Source: Monodelphis domestica
Taxonomy: Eukaryota > Chordata > Mammalia > Didelphimorphia > Didelphidae
Direction of reading: 5' to 3'
Length of the DNA: 64,000 bases
Assembly (NCBI RefSeq): GCF_027887165.1
Contig: NC_077233.1
Span: 228,246,872-228,310,871 of the forward strand
Shown one piece after another: positions 1 to 10,587 of the stretch. How positions within the stretch are numbered: position 1 is the first letter of the stretch; each line of letters starts with the position of its first letter. The notes below the pieces were generated by a model that made no database searches, was not told the DNA's origin, and worked only from the letters and a program-made list of their open reading frames with translations. The position numbers and the translations under genes are program-made.

Positions 1-114
1 TAGATCTACCTCTGGACAAGTCCAGTCACTAGTTTCTGGGGAATTAAGTGCTTCTACATCTGAATTTCTCAGAAACATAGGCACTAAAGTTATTCCTACA
101 ATATTCCCCCACTA

Positions 115-312
115 AGGAGGCAACTGGGTGGCTCAGTGAATTGAGAGCTAGACCTAGAGACAGGAGATTTTGGGTTCAAATTTGAATTCAGATACTTCCT
201 AGATGTGTGGCCCTGGGCAAGTCAATTAACCTCCACTGCTACTTTTCTGCCTTAGACCCATACATAGTATTGATTCTAAGACTGAAGGTAAGGGTTTTGT
301 TTTTTTTTTAAT
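115..312 (+). repeat. Marsupial tRNA-headed SINE (WALLSI/MAR1-like)
   Basis: Carries the family head ggcaactgggtggctcagtg, the B-box-like gggttcaaat, the gtggccctgggcaagtca core and the end attgattctaagactgaagg with a T/A-rich tail. Near full length. Confidence 0.85.
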
Positions 313-344
313 GCCCCCATTATTTCAGTCAAAGGAGTAATCAA

Positions 345-606
345 TAATAATAATGATAGATAACATTTACATTGTGCCTACTATGTATCAGGCACTATGC
401 TAAATGATTTATAGTTATTATCTCCTTTGAACCTCACAACAACCCTGGGAGATAAGTACCATTATGATCCTCATTTTACAGAGAAAGAAACTGAGGCAAA
501 TAGTGGTTGTGACTTGCCCAGGGTCACATAGCTAGGAAGCATTTGAAATCATGTTTAAACTTGGGTCTTCCTGACTCCAGGCTCAGAGCTCTGTCCACTT
601 GACCTA
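345..606 (-). repeat. MIR-type SINE, antisense
   Basis: Reads the reverse of MIR: ctactatgtatcaggcacta, cctcacaacaaccctgggag, attttacagagaaagaaact, then cccagggtcacatagctagg. Old and diverged. Confidence 0.75.
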
Positions 607-1724
607 AAAAAAAGAGAGCTTATTATTTGATTCAATTGATCCATTAATGCATACAAAATGCTTGATTTAGAAGCCTTATATGTTGACACAAACTCAAATG
701 TGGAGGTTTCAGAACTATACCTAGATCTTTCCCTAAGAGAACAGTACTAGCCTGAATGGTGGGAAAATATTCCCATCAGCCTATGTAATCAGTCTATTAC
801 CTGATTCTCAATCTTAATAATAAAAAACAAAAGTGTTCCTAAAGTAACTAAGCAGGGAGAGATGAGGCAAAATTTGTTTTGGGTGCCCTTCCATTTTCCC
901 TTTCCACAAATCCCAGTCTCCACTGCTTTGGAAGACCCACCTATGCAGGGTAGAATCATACTTTCTTTGCTTACTTTGAGACCCTAAAAAGGTTTCCTTT
1001 CCTGTCTCCCTAGAGGGTTTGCTGCCCATAGAAAACAATTTTCTCATAAACAAAACTTTCCTGTCTTGGTCTCATTTGCTCCAAGCTCTTACTAGGTTAA
1101 TGAATGATCTGATAAATAAATTTATTAGTAAAAATATAACAGCTCACATTTAAGTGATTTAATATGCTAATAATCCCAGAAGCAGAAACATGAAGAAGAA
1201 ATGTCTTAATTCAAAGGTTGAATTTCAGGTCTCAGCAATCTGTGATTTGTTTTAGGGTTAGAGATGACTTTTACTCTGGTATGTACATTAAACAAACTAT
1301 TAGTAAATCTATGAAGCTGGTCCAAGCTCTAATCTCTAATTGTAACATATAAAACTGTTTTGAAATCAACTTAAAACGAAAGTTGGCTTGAATTTAACCT
1401 ACTGATGTAAAAATTGACTTAATTTGTTGACATTAAGAAACTGAATTATAAATAATGTGTTATTCTAACCTAATGTTACATAGAAGGCTGGTTTCTATTC
1501 AGAAAATGAAATGTCAACATTTTGAAAGAGGTCTCTTAACAATGCAAATGTGATATTATCTATTCTTATGATAAACACAATAAAAAATAATGAAACCTAT
1601 TAGAAGGCATTTGTGGGAAAGTCTAGCTTTAAGAATTCATTAAAAAGGTATAAATAAACTAGTTCCTATTTGGGTAGAGTTTGTTTATCCTACTTATCAA
1701 GCCAATCACACTTTGTTTTCTTTT
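607..1724. other. Intergenic sequence with nothing recognised
   Basis: AT-rich sequence without a convincing exon, RNA gene or repeat that I can name. The 79-codon frame at 814-1053 on the - strand has no recognisable protein character. I read it as unique or heavily decayed repeat DNA. Confidence 0.5.
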
Positions 1725-1936
1725 TCTTTTCTTTTTTTTTAAACCCTTACCTTTAGTCTTAGAATCAATACTGTGTATTGGCAGTAGAGTGCAGAAGAGT
1801 GGTGAGGGCTAGGCAATGGGAGTTAAGTGACTTGCTCAGAGTCACACAGCTGGGAAGTATCTGAGGCCAGATTTGAACCTAGGACCTCCCATCTATAGGC
1901 CTGGCTCTCAATTCACTGAGCTACCCAGCTGCCCCC
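1725..1936 (-). repeat. Marsupial SINE with a 19-bp perfect target duplication
   Basis: Full-length reverse-strand copy ending ...ccactcagctacccagctgcccc-like on the + strand. It is flanked by a perfect 19-bp direct repeat (1706-1724 and 1937-1955), the target-site duplication of LINE-mediated insertion. The intact duplication suggests a fairly recent copy. Confidence 0.9.
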
Positions 1937-1950
1937 TCACACTTTGTTTT

Positions 1951-2130
1951 CTTTTAAATCCTGACCTTCTATCTTAGAATTAATACTGTGTATTGGTTCC
2001 TCAACAGAAGAATAGGCAATGGGAGTAAAGTGACTTGACCAAGGACACACAGCTAGGAAGCATCTGAGGCCACATTTGAACCCAGGACCTCCCATCTATA
2101 GGCCTGGCTCTCAATCCACTGAGCCACCTA
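1951..2130 (-). repeat. Second marsupial SINE, same orientation
   Basis: Another reverse copy of the same family (aatcctgaccttctatctta ... ctctcaatccactgagccac). Its tail region was the target of the SINE at 1725-1936, giving a head-to-tail pair. Confidence 0.8.
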
Positions 2131-2324
2131 CATTTATAGTTTTGGAAAGCCACAATGTTTCTAAGAATTAGGGCAATCTGGTTGGCCCCTTTAAAAAAGA
2201 TATTCCTCTCTCCACAAATAGTTTTCCTATATATGCCATAATCATAATATGCTATATATGATAAATTATCATTAATAGTCATTTCTTCATTCAAAAGGTA
2301 GAGAGTTAGTGGCCCCTTTTTAGA

Positions 2325-3461
2325 ATCAATCAATTTATTAAGTGCCTGCTATGTGCCAGACACCATGCTAAGAGCTGGGGATACAAGAAGCAAATGTCCT
2401 CAAGAAGATCATCATATATTTGGAGAGACAAGTAAACAAATATCTACAAAGCAATATTAGATGCAAGATAAATAGAAAATAATTAACAGGGTGGATGTCA
2501 CTGAAATTAAGAGGAGTAAGGTTTCCTTTTAAACATGAGATTTTATTTGGAACTTAAAGGAAGCTAGGAATGTCAGTAGTCAGAGAGGAAAAGGGAGAGC
2601 ATTCCAGGTCTAAGGGATAATCAGTGAAAATGCTCAGAGTCAAGAGATGGAGTGTCTTGTTCACAGAACAGCCATGTATCTAGTGTCACTGGATCCAAGA
2701 GTATATGTTGGGAGTAAGGTTTAAGAAGACTGGAAAGGTAGGATGGAATCAGGCTATATAGTGCTATGAATGCCAAACACAGTATTTTGTATTTAATTTT
2801 GGAGGTAATAGGAATTCACTGGAGTTTATTGAGTAGGGAGGTGACATGATCAGATTTATACTTTGAGGAAAATCACTTTGGTGGCTGAATGGAGGATAGA
2901 TTGGGGTGGAGAGAGAGTTAAAGCAGATAGTCCCACAAGCAGGCGAATACACTAACCAAGTATGAGGTGATAATATTCCCAGAGTGCTAGAGTAATGGCA
3001 GTGTCAGAGGAGAGAAGGGGGCTTTTTGAAAGACCTTCATAGATGAAATTAACAGGCCCTGGCAACAGATTGGATATGAGGGGTGAGAGGTATGGAAGAA
3101 TACAGGATGACTAATAGTTTAACACTTGGAAGATGGTGTTGCAAACTGTTCCAGATTGGAAGTCAGTAGAAGTTGGGGGTAGGATAGTTAGATCTGAGAA
3201 TCATCAGCTTAGAATAATTAAATCCATGGGAGCTGATGATATCACCAAGCAATAGAGGGCCCAGGATAGAACTCGTAGGGATATCTTTGGTGTGATGGCA
3301 TGACTTGGAAGATCTTGCAAAGGAAATAGGAGTGGTTAAATAGGTAGAAGAACCAAGAGAGAATGATGTCCCAAAAACCTAGAGAAAAGAGAATATGAAG
3401 GAGGAAAGAGTGATCAATAGTATCAAAGTGTGCAAAGGTCAAGAAAAATAAAGATTGAAAA
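2325..3461 (-). mobile_element. L2-clade LINE fragment, antisense
   Basis: Begins with the reversed L2 end (aatttattaagtgcctgcta, gtgccagacaccatgctaag) and continues with reversed coding region typical of marsupial L2 (ggagtttattgagtagggag, gatctgagaatcatcagctt, gggcccaggatagaact). Old, with many differences from the recalled consensus. Truncated at 3461 by an L1 3' end. Confidence 0.75.
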
Positions 3462-3992
3462 AAGCTCATTGATTGGGGAATGGTTGAAAAAATTGTGGTA
3501 TCTGTTGGTGATGGAATACTGAAAGGAATAATGAACTGGAGGAATTCCATGTGAACTGGAAAGACCTCCAGGAACTGATGCAGCATGAAAAGAGCAGAAC
3601 CAGAAGAACATTGTACACAGAGGCTGGTACGTTGTTGCGCAATCGAATGTAATGGAATTCTACTAGTAGCAATGCAATGATCCAGGACAATATCGAGGAA
3701 TTTATGAGAAGGAATGCTATCCACATCCAGCATAAGAACTGTAGGAGTAGAAACACAAAAGAAAAACATGATCAATCATGTGGTTCGATGGGGATATGTT
3801 TGGGGTTTAGGCTTTAAAAGATCACTCTATTGTAGATAAGAATAATATGGAAACAGGTTTTGAACAATGATTCATGTATAGCTCAGTGGAATTCCTTGTT
3901 AGCTCTGGGAGGGGGGAGGGAAGAAAGGTGGGAAAAATCATGAATCATGTAACCATGGAAAAATATTCTAAAGTAATTAATTAATTAATTTA
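3462..3992 (+). mobile_element. L1 3' end (ORF2 C-terminus and 3' UTR)
   Basis: Reads the end of marsupial L1 ORF2 (attgattggggaatggttga, gtggtatctgttggtgatgg, gagcagaaccagaagaaca) and the 3' UTR (gctctgggaggggggaggg), ending in an A/T tail. Broken and 5'-truncated. Confidence 0.8.
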
Positions 3993-4210
3993 AAAAACCC
4001 ATTCCTTTGATCTACAAATCTAATGATCCTCTCATAAAAAGGAAATAAGTTAGGTTTGCCAGACCTGTACTTGCTGAAGCCATGATATCCCTTTGTGAGC
4101 ATTACTTTCTTTCCTAGAACTTCACTAACCTTCTCCTTAATAATATTTCCTTGAACTTTTCCTAGAATTGAAGGCAAGCTCAATGGCCTGTAGTTTGCCA
4201 GCTCCACTCA
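3977..4210 (-). mobile_element. L3/CR1-type reverse transcriptase fragment, antisense
   Basis: The - strand encodes ELANYRPLSLPSILGKVQGN and GYHGFSKYRSGKPNLFPFYE, which follow the conserved RT block (NYRPxSLTSxxGKxxE...HGFxKGRSCxTNL) of CR1/L3 LINEs. A related copy sits in the opposite orientation at 5340-5600. Confidence 0.75.
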
Positions 4211-5016
4211 TCTCCTTTTCAGAAACATATAGTACCTGTGATCACTGAGGATGGCTCCTCCAAGTCATGGTGCAGGCAAAGAATAGGGTTATATAAGGGA
4301 AAACAGAGTTAAACAGGGGTGAATCATTGGATTATGGTCAGATATAGAGATTTCAGAATTCTTGAATATAGAGGTGATATATATGTGAATAATGGCAAGA
4401 TTGAGGGTATAGCCATCATCATGAATGACTGTTATGGTAGAGGAGTTACTCATGGGAGGTAAAAAGTTGAAAAACTTAGTGGTTAGAGTATTTGAGAAAG
4501 AATCAATAGGTATGTTGAAGTCCTCTAGTATGACGGCAGAAATTGGGGAGGAGAGAAAAATGATGGACTGGGTATCAAACATGTTAAGACAAGGGAATGA
4601 CCTGAGCAGTCTATAGACAAAAGCCACCAGGATTTTAATTGGGTAGAATACATGAATAGCATGAACCTCAAAGGAAGAGAAGTAGCTGAGTGATGGAGAA
4701 ACAAGGAGAATCTGGAAGTGGTTATGGGGAACAAGGAGTATTCCAACTTCCTTGTTTTAAGCAGTGAGCCAAGGAGAATGAGAGAAGGTGACCTGGGTAG
4801 CCAGGGAGGTGAATAGAAGAGAAGAGAAAAAAGAATTAAAATAAAGGGAAGTTTGTTGCATATGGAACATGTATTCCAGAGGGCATAATGGAAGGACTGA
4901 ATGGAACTATAATGAAATTTAGTGGTGGGAAGATTGAAGGGAATTGGAATGAGGAATCAAGTGGAAAATGGTATGGAATGGGATTTGTAGGAAGATCTAC
5001 AGGAGTTTAGAGTCAC
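4211..5016 (-). mobile_element. L2-clade LINE fragment with endonuclease-like frame
   Basis: The - strand frame 4627-4289 contains ILEDFNIPIDSFSNTL, then TLNLAI and SISDHNPM. These match the order GDFN...TLDLVI...SDHxxI of an AP-type endonuclease of L2/CR1 LINEs, with the usual G of GDFN replaced by E. The rest is reversed, decayed LINE sequence. It may be the same antisense L2 as 2325-3461, interrupted by the L1 and L3 pieces. Confidence 0.6.
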
Positions 5017-5020
5017 TAGG

Positions 5021-5124
5021 ATGTGAAGGGTATGATCAGATATAATTATATTTATCCTTTAGTGGAGAGCATCATTCCTCTAACCTCAAAGGTCAAGTGT
5101 AGCAGGATATGGGACTCCTGAAGC
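5021..5124 (+). repeat. 104-bp unclassified repeat, copy A
   Basis: Aligns without gaps to 6097-6200, with 21 mismatches in 104 positions by my count (about 80% identity). Shared landmarks are atgtgaagg, tatgatcagatat and agcagga.atggga. I do not recognise the family. Confidence 0.6.
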
Positions 5125-5631
5125 CAAAGAATAAGTTGAAGCTGTTGAAGAAACTGGAAGATCATACCAGGAATTTCTGTGGTTTCCCATTATGTTGAGG
5201 AAAAGTAGACAATCAAAAGAATAGGAGCACTGCTTAGCTTCCATTTTGCTCCTGAAGAAACTGGCAGAGGAAAACTGCTGAGCCATTGTCAGTGATCACT
5301 TTGATGAAGAGGTACTATGGGACTGGGGAACAGCAAATGTTTCTGAGAAAGAGAAGCATGGAGTTGGCAAACTTCAGGCCAGTAAACTTGACTTCAGTTC
5401 CAGGAAAATTCCAGAAAACATTTTAGAGGAGATTAGTGAACTTCTAGAAAAGAAAGAAGTCATCACAAATAGATAGAATAGCTTTAATGTATAGATCATG
5501 ACAATCCAATGTTATTTCCTTTTTTGAAAGGGTCACAAGAGTCATTCCTTAAACTTATAGATCAAGGAAATGCTTTAAAGGTAGTTTGCCTAAACATTAG
5601 CAAAGCACTGATATTGCTCCTATGCTAAATC

Positions 5632-5632
<1 letters not shown>

Positions 5633-5685
<53 letters not shown>
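5633..5685 (+). repeat. (TG)n microsatellite
   Basis: Uninterrupted TG/GT dinucleotides over 53 bp inside the L3 remnant. Confidence 0.97.
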
Positions 5686-5689
<4 letters not shown>

Positions 5690-6096
5690 GATGGAGATAA
5701 GCAGGAGAGTGACTAGGAGAGAGCAACCAGAATTTTGAAAAGTCTTACATTCATGCCATATAAATATAAAGTGAAGGAATTGCTTACCCTGGAGATTTAT
5801 GGGGACATTGGGGTCATGCTAACTGTCTTCAAGTGCTTGAAGAGTGATTAGACTTATTTGACTTGACCTTAAAAGGACAAATAAGAAATAATGGATAGAA
5901 ACTTTAAAGAGGCAAATATAAGATCGATATTAGGCAAAACTTCCTAACAATTAGAGTGGGTTGCCTTGGAAGATGCCCCACCCCTTCTCATTTGAATTAT
6001 TTAAGAAAAGGCTGATGGGTTACTTCTCAGATATGTTATAAAGGTGATTTTTTTTTTTAGGTACAGAACAAAGGATTAAAGGATTTTAGAACTGTA

Positions 6097-6200
6097 ATGT
6101 GAAGGATATGATCAGATATGATTATTTTCATTCTTAAGTAGAGAGTGACTCTCCTCTACCCTCAGAAGACAAGGATAGCAGGAGATGGGAGTCCTAAAGC
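6097..6200 (+). repeat. 104-bp unclassified repeat, copy B
   Basis: Ungapped partner of 5021-5124 (about 80% identity), lying within the 3' end of an L3 element. Either a short repeat family or a small local duplication. Confidence 0.6.
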
Positions 6201-6240
6201 ATCTGAGAATTCTCTTCCAGCTTTGAAATTCTGTGATTTG

Positions 6241-6939
6241 TATGTTCATCATGATTTAGGCATGCAGGGAGGCAGCCTTTAATGAATTAAGATTTGGTTC
6301 AATGGTCATGTCATTATAGGAAGATAATGAAGAAGTCAAAAACGTAGAAAATATTATTTTTCTGGGCATTTGAGGACTATGTGATAAATATAAAAAAAAA
6401 GTTCAAAGGTTTAACTTTTGGTAACAGAATTTTCCTTATACTAGAATTCAGTTAAAACAGATTCCCTAGATCATTGGTTGAATCACTAATATCCGTGTGC
6501 TATTTTCATAAACATTTGACAGTGGTCTGAAGAAGGACAAGGAGAGAGATTGTGGATGGGTAAGTAGAAATTCATGATAATGTTGGAAATAAAATTCAAA
6601 ATACAGTTACAAAGGACAATATGAAAAGAAATGGGTTGGGAGCTCTTAAAAAAATACTACATGTCTTTACAGAAAGGCACAGTCAAAAGATGTAATGTGT
6701 GAGGGAAAGCAAATAGGCCAGTGTTGTCTCCCTTTTCATACTTCAAATTCCTCATGTGCAAATCAATTTCCTATTCCTTCTAGCTCCCATACTCCTAAAT
6801 TCAGAACTTTTCCCATTTCCCCCTCCTAGGAAAAACAAGATTATTCTTTCAGTTTTGAAAGCTTATAATCATTATTACTCCTTTCTCTCTTTTGTTGTTT
6901 TGTTTGAAATGAGTCTAATTATCATCTTTATGTAGATGT
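6241..6939. other. Intergenic sequence with nothing recognised
   Basis: AT-rich, no convincing exon or RNA gene. The end (from about 6890) may already be decayed L2. Confidence 0.5.
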
Positions 6940-8036
6940 TTCCACATATCCAGCCCTATTCTCTGCTAGGTGTTAGTGACATATTTCCACTTGCGTCTTA
7001 GACATCTTGAACTATATATTATGTAGGTATCTCAAACAGTGTGTCCAAAACAGAATTCATTTTCTTCTCCACCACATCCCCCAAATCTTTGTCTTCTTTT
7101 GAATTTCTCTCCTATTACTGAAGGAACCACCATCCTTTCAAGCACCAAATTTCACAACTTTGCTATCATCTTTGACTCTTAACTATAACTCAACATATTC
7201 AATCCATTGCTTGTTACAACCAAATCTTGTTACTTCTTTCTTCACAACACCTCTCCTCTCTGTCCCCCTTTTCACTCATACAACCATAACTTCAACTCCT
7301 TATCCCTGTCTTGTGGAGTATTGTAATAGACTTCCAATTGGTCTCTCTACTTAAATCCATTTTCCAATCATGTCAAAATGATTTTTTCTAAAGCATAGGT
7401 CTAACCATGTCATCCTGTTGGTCAGTGAATTCTAGTGGCTTCCTATAACCTCCAGGATGACATACAAAGTCCTCTGTTTGACATTGAAAACTATACAAAC
7501 TGGTATCTCTCTAATCTTCTTATGCCTTAGTTTAGAGATGTCAATATAGCCTTCAGGCCACATGCAGCTCACAACACTACCAAAACCACTGAAACAAATT
7601 AAAATGTAATTGGGAAATATTGAGTAAAATAAAAAAATAAAGATAATTTTACATTTTAAAACTAAGCCAATAGACAGCCTTGTTCAGGGAACCTTATGTG
7701 CAGAATGATGACCTCCATATCTATTTGGATTTTCCACCAACTTATGTGATTCCACACACTCTAAAATCTAGCAACATTGTCCTACTTAGTACTTAGAGTT
7801 CTTCCAACATGATCCTTCCTCTCACCTCCATGACTTTATACTGGTTATCCTCTATGCCTGCAGTGCTCTGGCCCCTTACCTTGCCTCAGTTTCTCTGGTG
7901 TCCTTCAAGACTCCGTTTAAATTCCACCTTCAGCATCCTGTTAATGCACTCTCCTTTCAGAGTACTTTCAATTATTCTGTTATTTGTTTGTTATATATCT
8001 GTTATTTATTTGTCTAATGAAGCTGTCCCCAACATG
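6940..8036 (+). mobile_element. L2 LINE fragment (coding part), interrupted
   Basis: Matches the recalled marsupial L2 coding region: aacagtgtgtccaaaacaga, accaccatcctttcaagca, caatccattgcttgttacaa, tctaaccatgtcatcctg and ccttcaagactccgttta. A hAT-like element interrupts it at about 7525-7700. The L2 3' end reappears at 9560-9700, so the intervening 1.5 kb may be later insertions. Confidence 0.75.
7525..7700 (-). mobile_element. Small hAT-like DNA transposon, reverse copy
   Basis: Belongs to the family also seen at 32803-33005 and 43655-43850, reversed here (caggccacatgcagctcaca, aaaatgtaattgggaaatat, ttaaaactaagcca). It is the source of the 47-bp identical segment at 8568-8614. Confidence 0.6.
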
Positions 8037-8285
8037 TAGCTTGGAGATATCTTTGTGTGGCTTAAAAGGAGATAGGATATCTTTAGCCTCTTCTCCTGCA
8101 ACATTTCTCCAAGAGAAACTTTAATTCCTGATAGGAAAGGAAGCAGGAGGTTGCTCAGAAGCTTGATCCCTCTGTTCTCCTCAAAGGGATATTGTATGGG
8201 TTAGAATGATATCTATAAGTTTCCATAAATATTGTTAGTCTAGAAGATGTGGTTTTCAGGTTCAATCTAAACTTCTGATAACTGT
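8037..8285. other. Unassigned intergenic segment
   Basis: Between L2 and a SINE. Composition and spacing suggest an old dispersed repeat, but I cannot assign a family. No coding potential seen. Confidence 0.35.
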
Positions 8286-8446
8286 CGTTTTTTTTTTTAA
8301 CCCTTAATTTCTGCCTTAGTAACTACTCTAAGACAAAATAGCAAAGGCTAGGCACTTGGGGTTAAGTGACTTTCCCAGGGTCACATAGCTAGGAAATATT
8401 GAAGTCAGATTTGAACCAAGGTCTCCTAACTCTAGTTTGATTGCTA
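8286..8446 (-). repeat. Marsupial SINE, reverse copy
   Basis: T-tract then aacccttaatttctgcctta ... aagtgactttcccagggtca ... agatttgaaccaaggtctcc. 5'-truncated head. Confidence 0.75.
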
Positions 8447-8504
8447 GTAATTAATGGGGGAAAGAAAGCTCAAGTTTTATATCCAAAGTAGGACTCCTTT
8501 CCCA

Positions 8505-8710
8505 CCATTTTGTTGCTTCCTTTCTCCTTTTTCTGCCCACTTCAATCAATTCTGCATTAATCTTAACAAATAAAAAAATAAAGATAATTTTACATTTTAA
8601 AACTAAGCCAATAGGCTTAGTGATTAATCTTAACAAAAGAGTGGGTGAGAGAAGAGAAGATAGAAGAAGTGAAAAGAAACACAGATTCTAGTGACCTGCT
8701 GCTTCTGTTC
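8505..8710 (+). repeat. Unclassified duplicated segment, copy 1 (with an internal insertion)
   Basis: Resembles 10588-10730: shared order is tcaat.aattt/ctg, attaatct, gaagatagaagaag, aagaaacacagat.ct and gctgctt. Copy 1 has an extra 52 bp plus a 15-bp direct duplication that copy 2 lacks. Family unknown; perhaps an old dispersed repeat. Confidence 0.55.
8571..8622 (+). other. 52-bp templated insertion flanked by a 15-bp direct duplication
   Basis: The 15-mer attaatcttaacaaa occurs at 8556-8570 and again at 8623-8637. Between them, 8568-8614 (47 bp, using the last 3 bases of the flank) is identical to 7627-7673, about 0.9 kb away inside a hAT-like element. This looks like an insertion copied from a nearby template, with duplication of the target. 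Confidence 0.8.
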
Positions 8711-8979
8711 AACCAAGAGAAAGCCCCAGTTTTCATCTAAAGGGAAATTATCCACAGTCTCTGGTATAGCAAATTAGAGATAAGGGAATGATGGAGACTA
8801 CGAGCTCTTCTTGTACATATTCTTCCCAGAGTCTTATTTTCCCTTTAGCAACTGAAGGTTTCTCCCAATCACCAAATACATGCAGTCCTTCATCCAGGCC
8901 CATTGACCTCTACTAGTAGTGGTAGTCTCTCTCATTAACTGAGGATGGCGATTGTCTTTGTGTGTTTTCATTTATGGTA

Positions 8980-9480
8980 TATAGATGAGTGTGCACAAAG
9001 ACACTTGTGCGTGAAGGAGATTTAAGTGGAAAAGTCGATGCACAGAGACAGTCCCACTCTCTTGGCGTTGGAAGCCTGGGTCCAGTGCACGAAAAGTCGT
9101 TACACCTGGAGACTTCCTCAGCTGCATTGGATGGCCGTGTTGTCCTTTGTGCTCCAACATGCCCTGAGCACTCCACAGTGCTTTGCTGCGTTGCCCTCTC
9201 AGCCGTTGAACCTTCTTATTGGTTTCTTCCATCTGTTTGGCCGAAGCAGTCTTCACATGCTGGGTGAACAAAGCTCTGGTTCACCAGGGGTCAGCGATGA
9301 CCCAAAGGCTACCCTCACAAGGTTTAGCCGGCCTGTCAAAGCCGTTGCCCGTGGTGTGGCCGCTGCCGCATGCTAGCAGCTACTGGGAGCCACAAGTGAG
9401 AGCTGGGTGTCAGGTGAGGGTCAGAGGCTAGAAAGCTGCCCTAAGAGGGCACAACAAGCCCTCCATACCAGAGATGCTAC
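8980..9480. other. CpG-rich block of unknown family
   Basis: About 17 CpG in some 400 bp, against near absence in the surrounding 10 kb. Both strands hold open frames of 87-116 codons (e.g. 9026-9376 + and 8972-9271 -), none with a protein I recognise. CpG density can keep frames open by chance. Candidates are a young dispersed repeat, a retrocopy or a small CpG island. I feel it recurs in marsupial genomes but cannot prove it here. Confidence 0.5.
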
Positions 9481-9559
9481 CCCTCCCTGAGCACCCCACA
9501 CACCCCGATCTCTACTAACAAGGGGGAAAATCTCATACTTTGAAACTTATACCTAGTTA

Positions 9560-9700
9560 CTTACATGTTGTCTCTTCCATTAGAATATAAGCTCCTCCAG
9601 AGTATAGATTGTTTTTTGCCTTTCTTTGTAACTCTAGTGCTTAGTATGGTGTCTGACACTTAGAAAGTGCCTAATAAATGTTTGTTGACTGACTGATTCA
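9560..9700 (+). mobile_element. L2 3' end
   Basis: Shows the L2 3' UTR signature: attagaatataagctcctcc, gtgcttagtatggtgtctga and tgcctaataaatgtttgttg followed by a short gactgactga repeat. Confidence 0.85.
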
Positions 9701-9756
9701 GTTACTATATCTAGTCTACTTAGCCTTAATAGTGTTTCTCCGAGTAATGCCTACTC

Positions 9757-9970
9757 TAATATGGAAAAATGGCATGATTTAGTGAAAAGGAGACAAGGCT
9801 GGAAATCAGGCCAGTGACACTGAACCTCAATTTCTGATTTATCAAATATAGACAATAATACCTTCCCTATAAGGAAAGGTAAAGGATATTTGTTAAAAGG
9901 ACCAGATAAGATAATTGATATGAAAATCCTTTGAGAAATAATGAAATTGCTATGCAAATACATCATTTCC
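9757..9970 (+). repeat. MIR-type SINE
   Basis: Reads forward MIR: ggctggaaatcaggcc, tgaacctcaatttctgattt, acaataataccttccctat, cctttgagaaata, ttgctatgcaaat. Strongly diverged. Confidence 0.65.
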
Positions 9971-9974
9971 ATTG

Positions 9975-10587
9975 CCACTGACTCAACCCAGATTCCAATC
10001 ACCTCCTCCTGGATCACAAAATTTGAGAGCTGAAAAAAATCTCTAAGGCCTGTGAAAAATTAGCAAAAATTAGGGGAAAATAGTCTATTTTCTGAATTAG
10101 GTTGCAATTTGACCCCATCCTTTGACTGAATTAAGAGCAATGGATGGTGTTTATCTGTCAACAAACTACTTAAGATAGTGGGAGACACATACATGTACAT
10201 TCTTGGGAGGACTCAGGGCTCTCTGGCACCTGGAAGACACAATTCTGATCTGGACTGAGGTCAGAGTCCACCAAATCAGAGGGACTTAGAAAAGTGACAT
10301 CAGAAGTAGAATAAATGAGACTTGGATAAAGGATGAAGATCTTTGCCTCTGAACTACAGAGAGAAGGGGTGGCTAGGAGAGTACTAATATACCTGCAGTG
10401 TGGCCATGCAGCTGGTTCTGGGAAAGCAGCTTGCAAAGGGAACACATATGGCTGGTGCCTTTTCTTTCTTTGATTTGCTTTTAAAGAATTATTTAATAAA
10501 GATATAGTCGCCAGAGAATTTTAATCTTAACAATCTAATCCAATTCATACTAGAAAGGAATCTCCAATATAAAACACTTGACAAGGG
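9975..10587. other. Intergenic sequence with nothing recognised
   Basis: No convincing exon or RNA gene on either strand. The 91-codon - strand frame at 10170-10445 has no family resemblance that I can see. Confidence 0.45.

Larger units (their letters stand above)
5340..6240 (+). mobile_element. L3/CR1 LINE fragment: RT piece and 3' end
   Basis: 5340-5600 encodes ELANFRPVNLTSVPGKF and VISFFERVT/LIDQGNA-like RT pieces with stops. After a GT microsatellite, 5690-6090 follows the L3 3' region (ttaccctggagatttatggg, cttcaagtgcttgaagag, aaacttcctaacaattagag, ggttgccttggaagatgcc) and finishes at 6201-6240 (cttccagctttgaaattctg). A 104-bp unclassified block sits inside its end. Confidence 0.75.

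Noticed and set aside
115-312. tRNA gene, from the tRNA-like head and gggttcaaat box
   Set aside because: The same head recurs at many loci with SINE tails and target duplications; these are SINEs, not tRNA genes.
3242-3775. 177-codon - strand frame
   Set aside because: Spans antisense L2 and the reverse of an L1 3' end; repeat sequence read on the wrong strand for the L1.
8972-9376. Frames of 87-116 codons on both strands
   Set aside because: Overlapping frames on both strands in CpG-rich DNA suggest compositional openness, not coding; kept only as an unclassified block.
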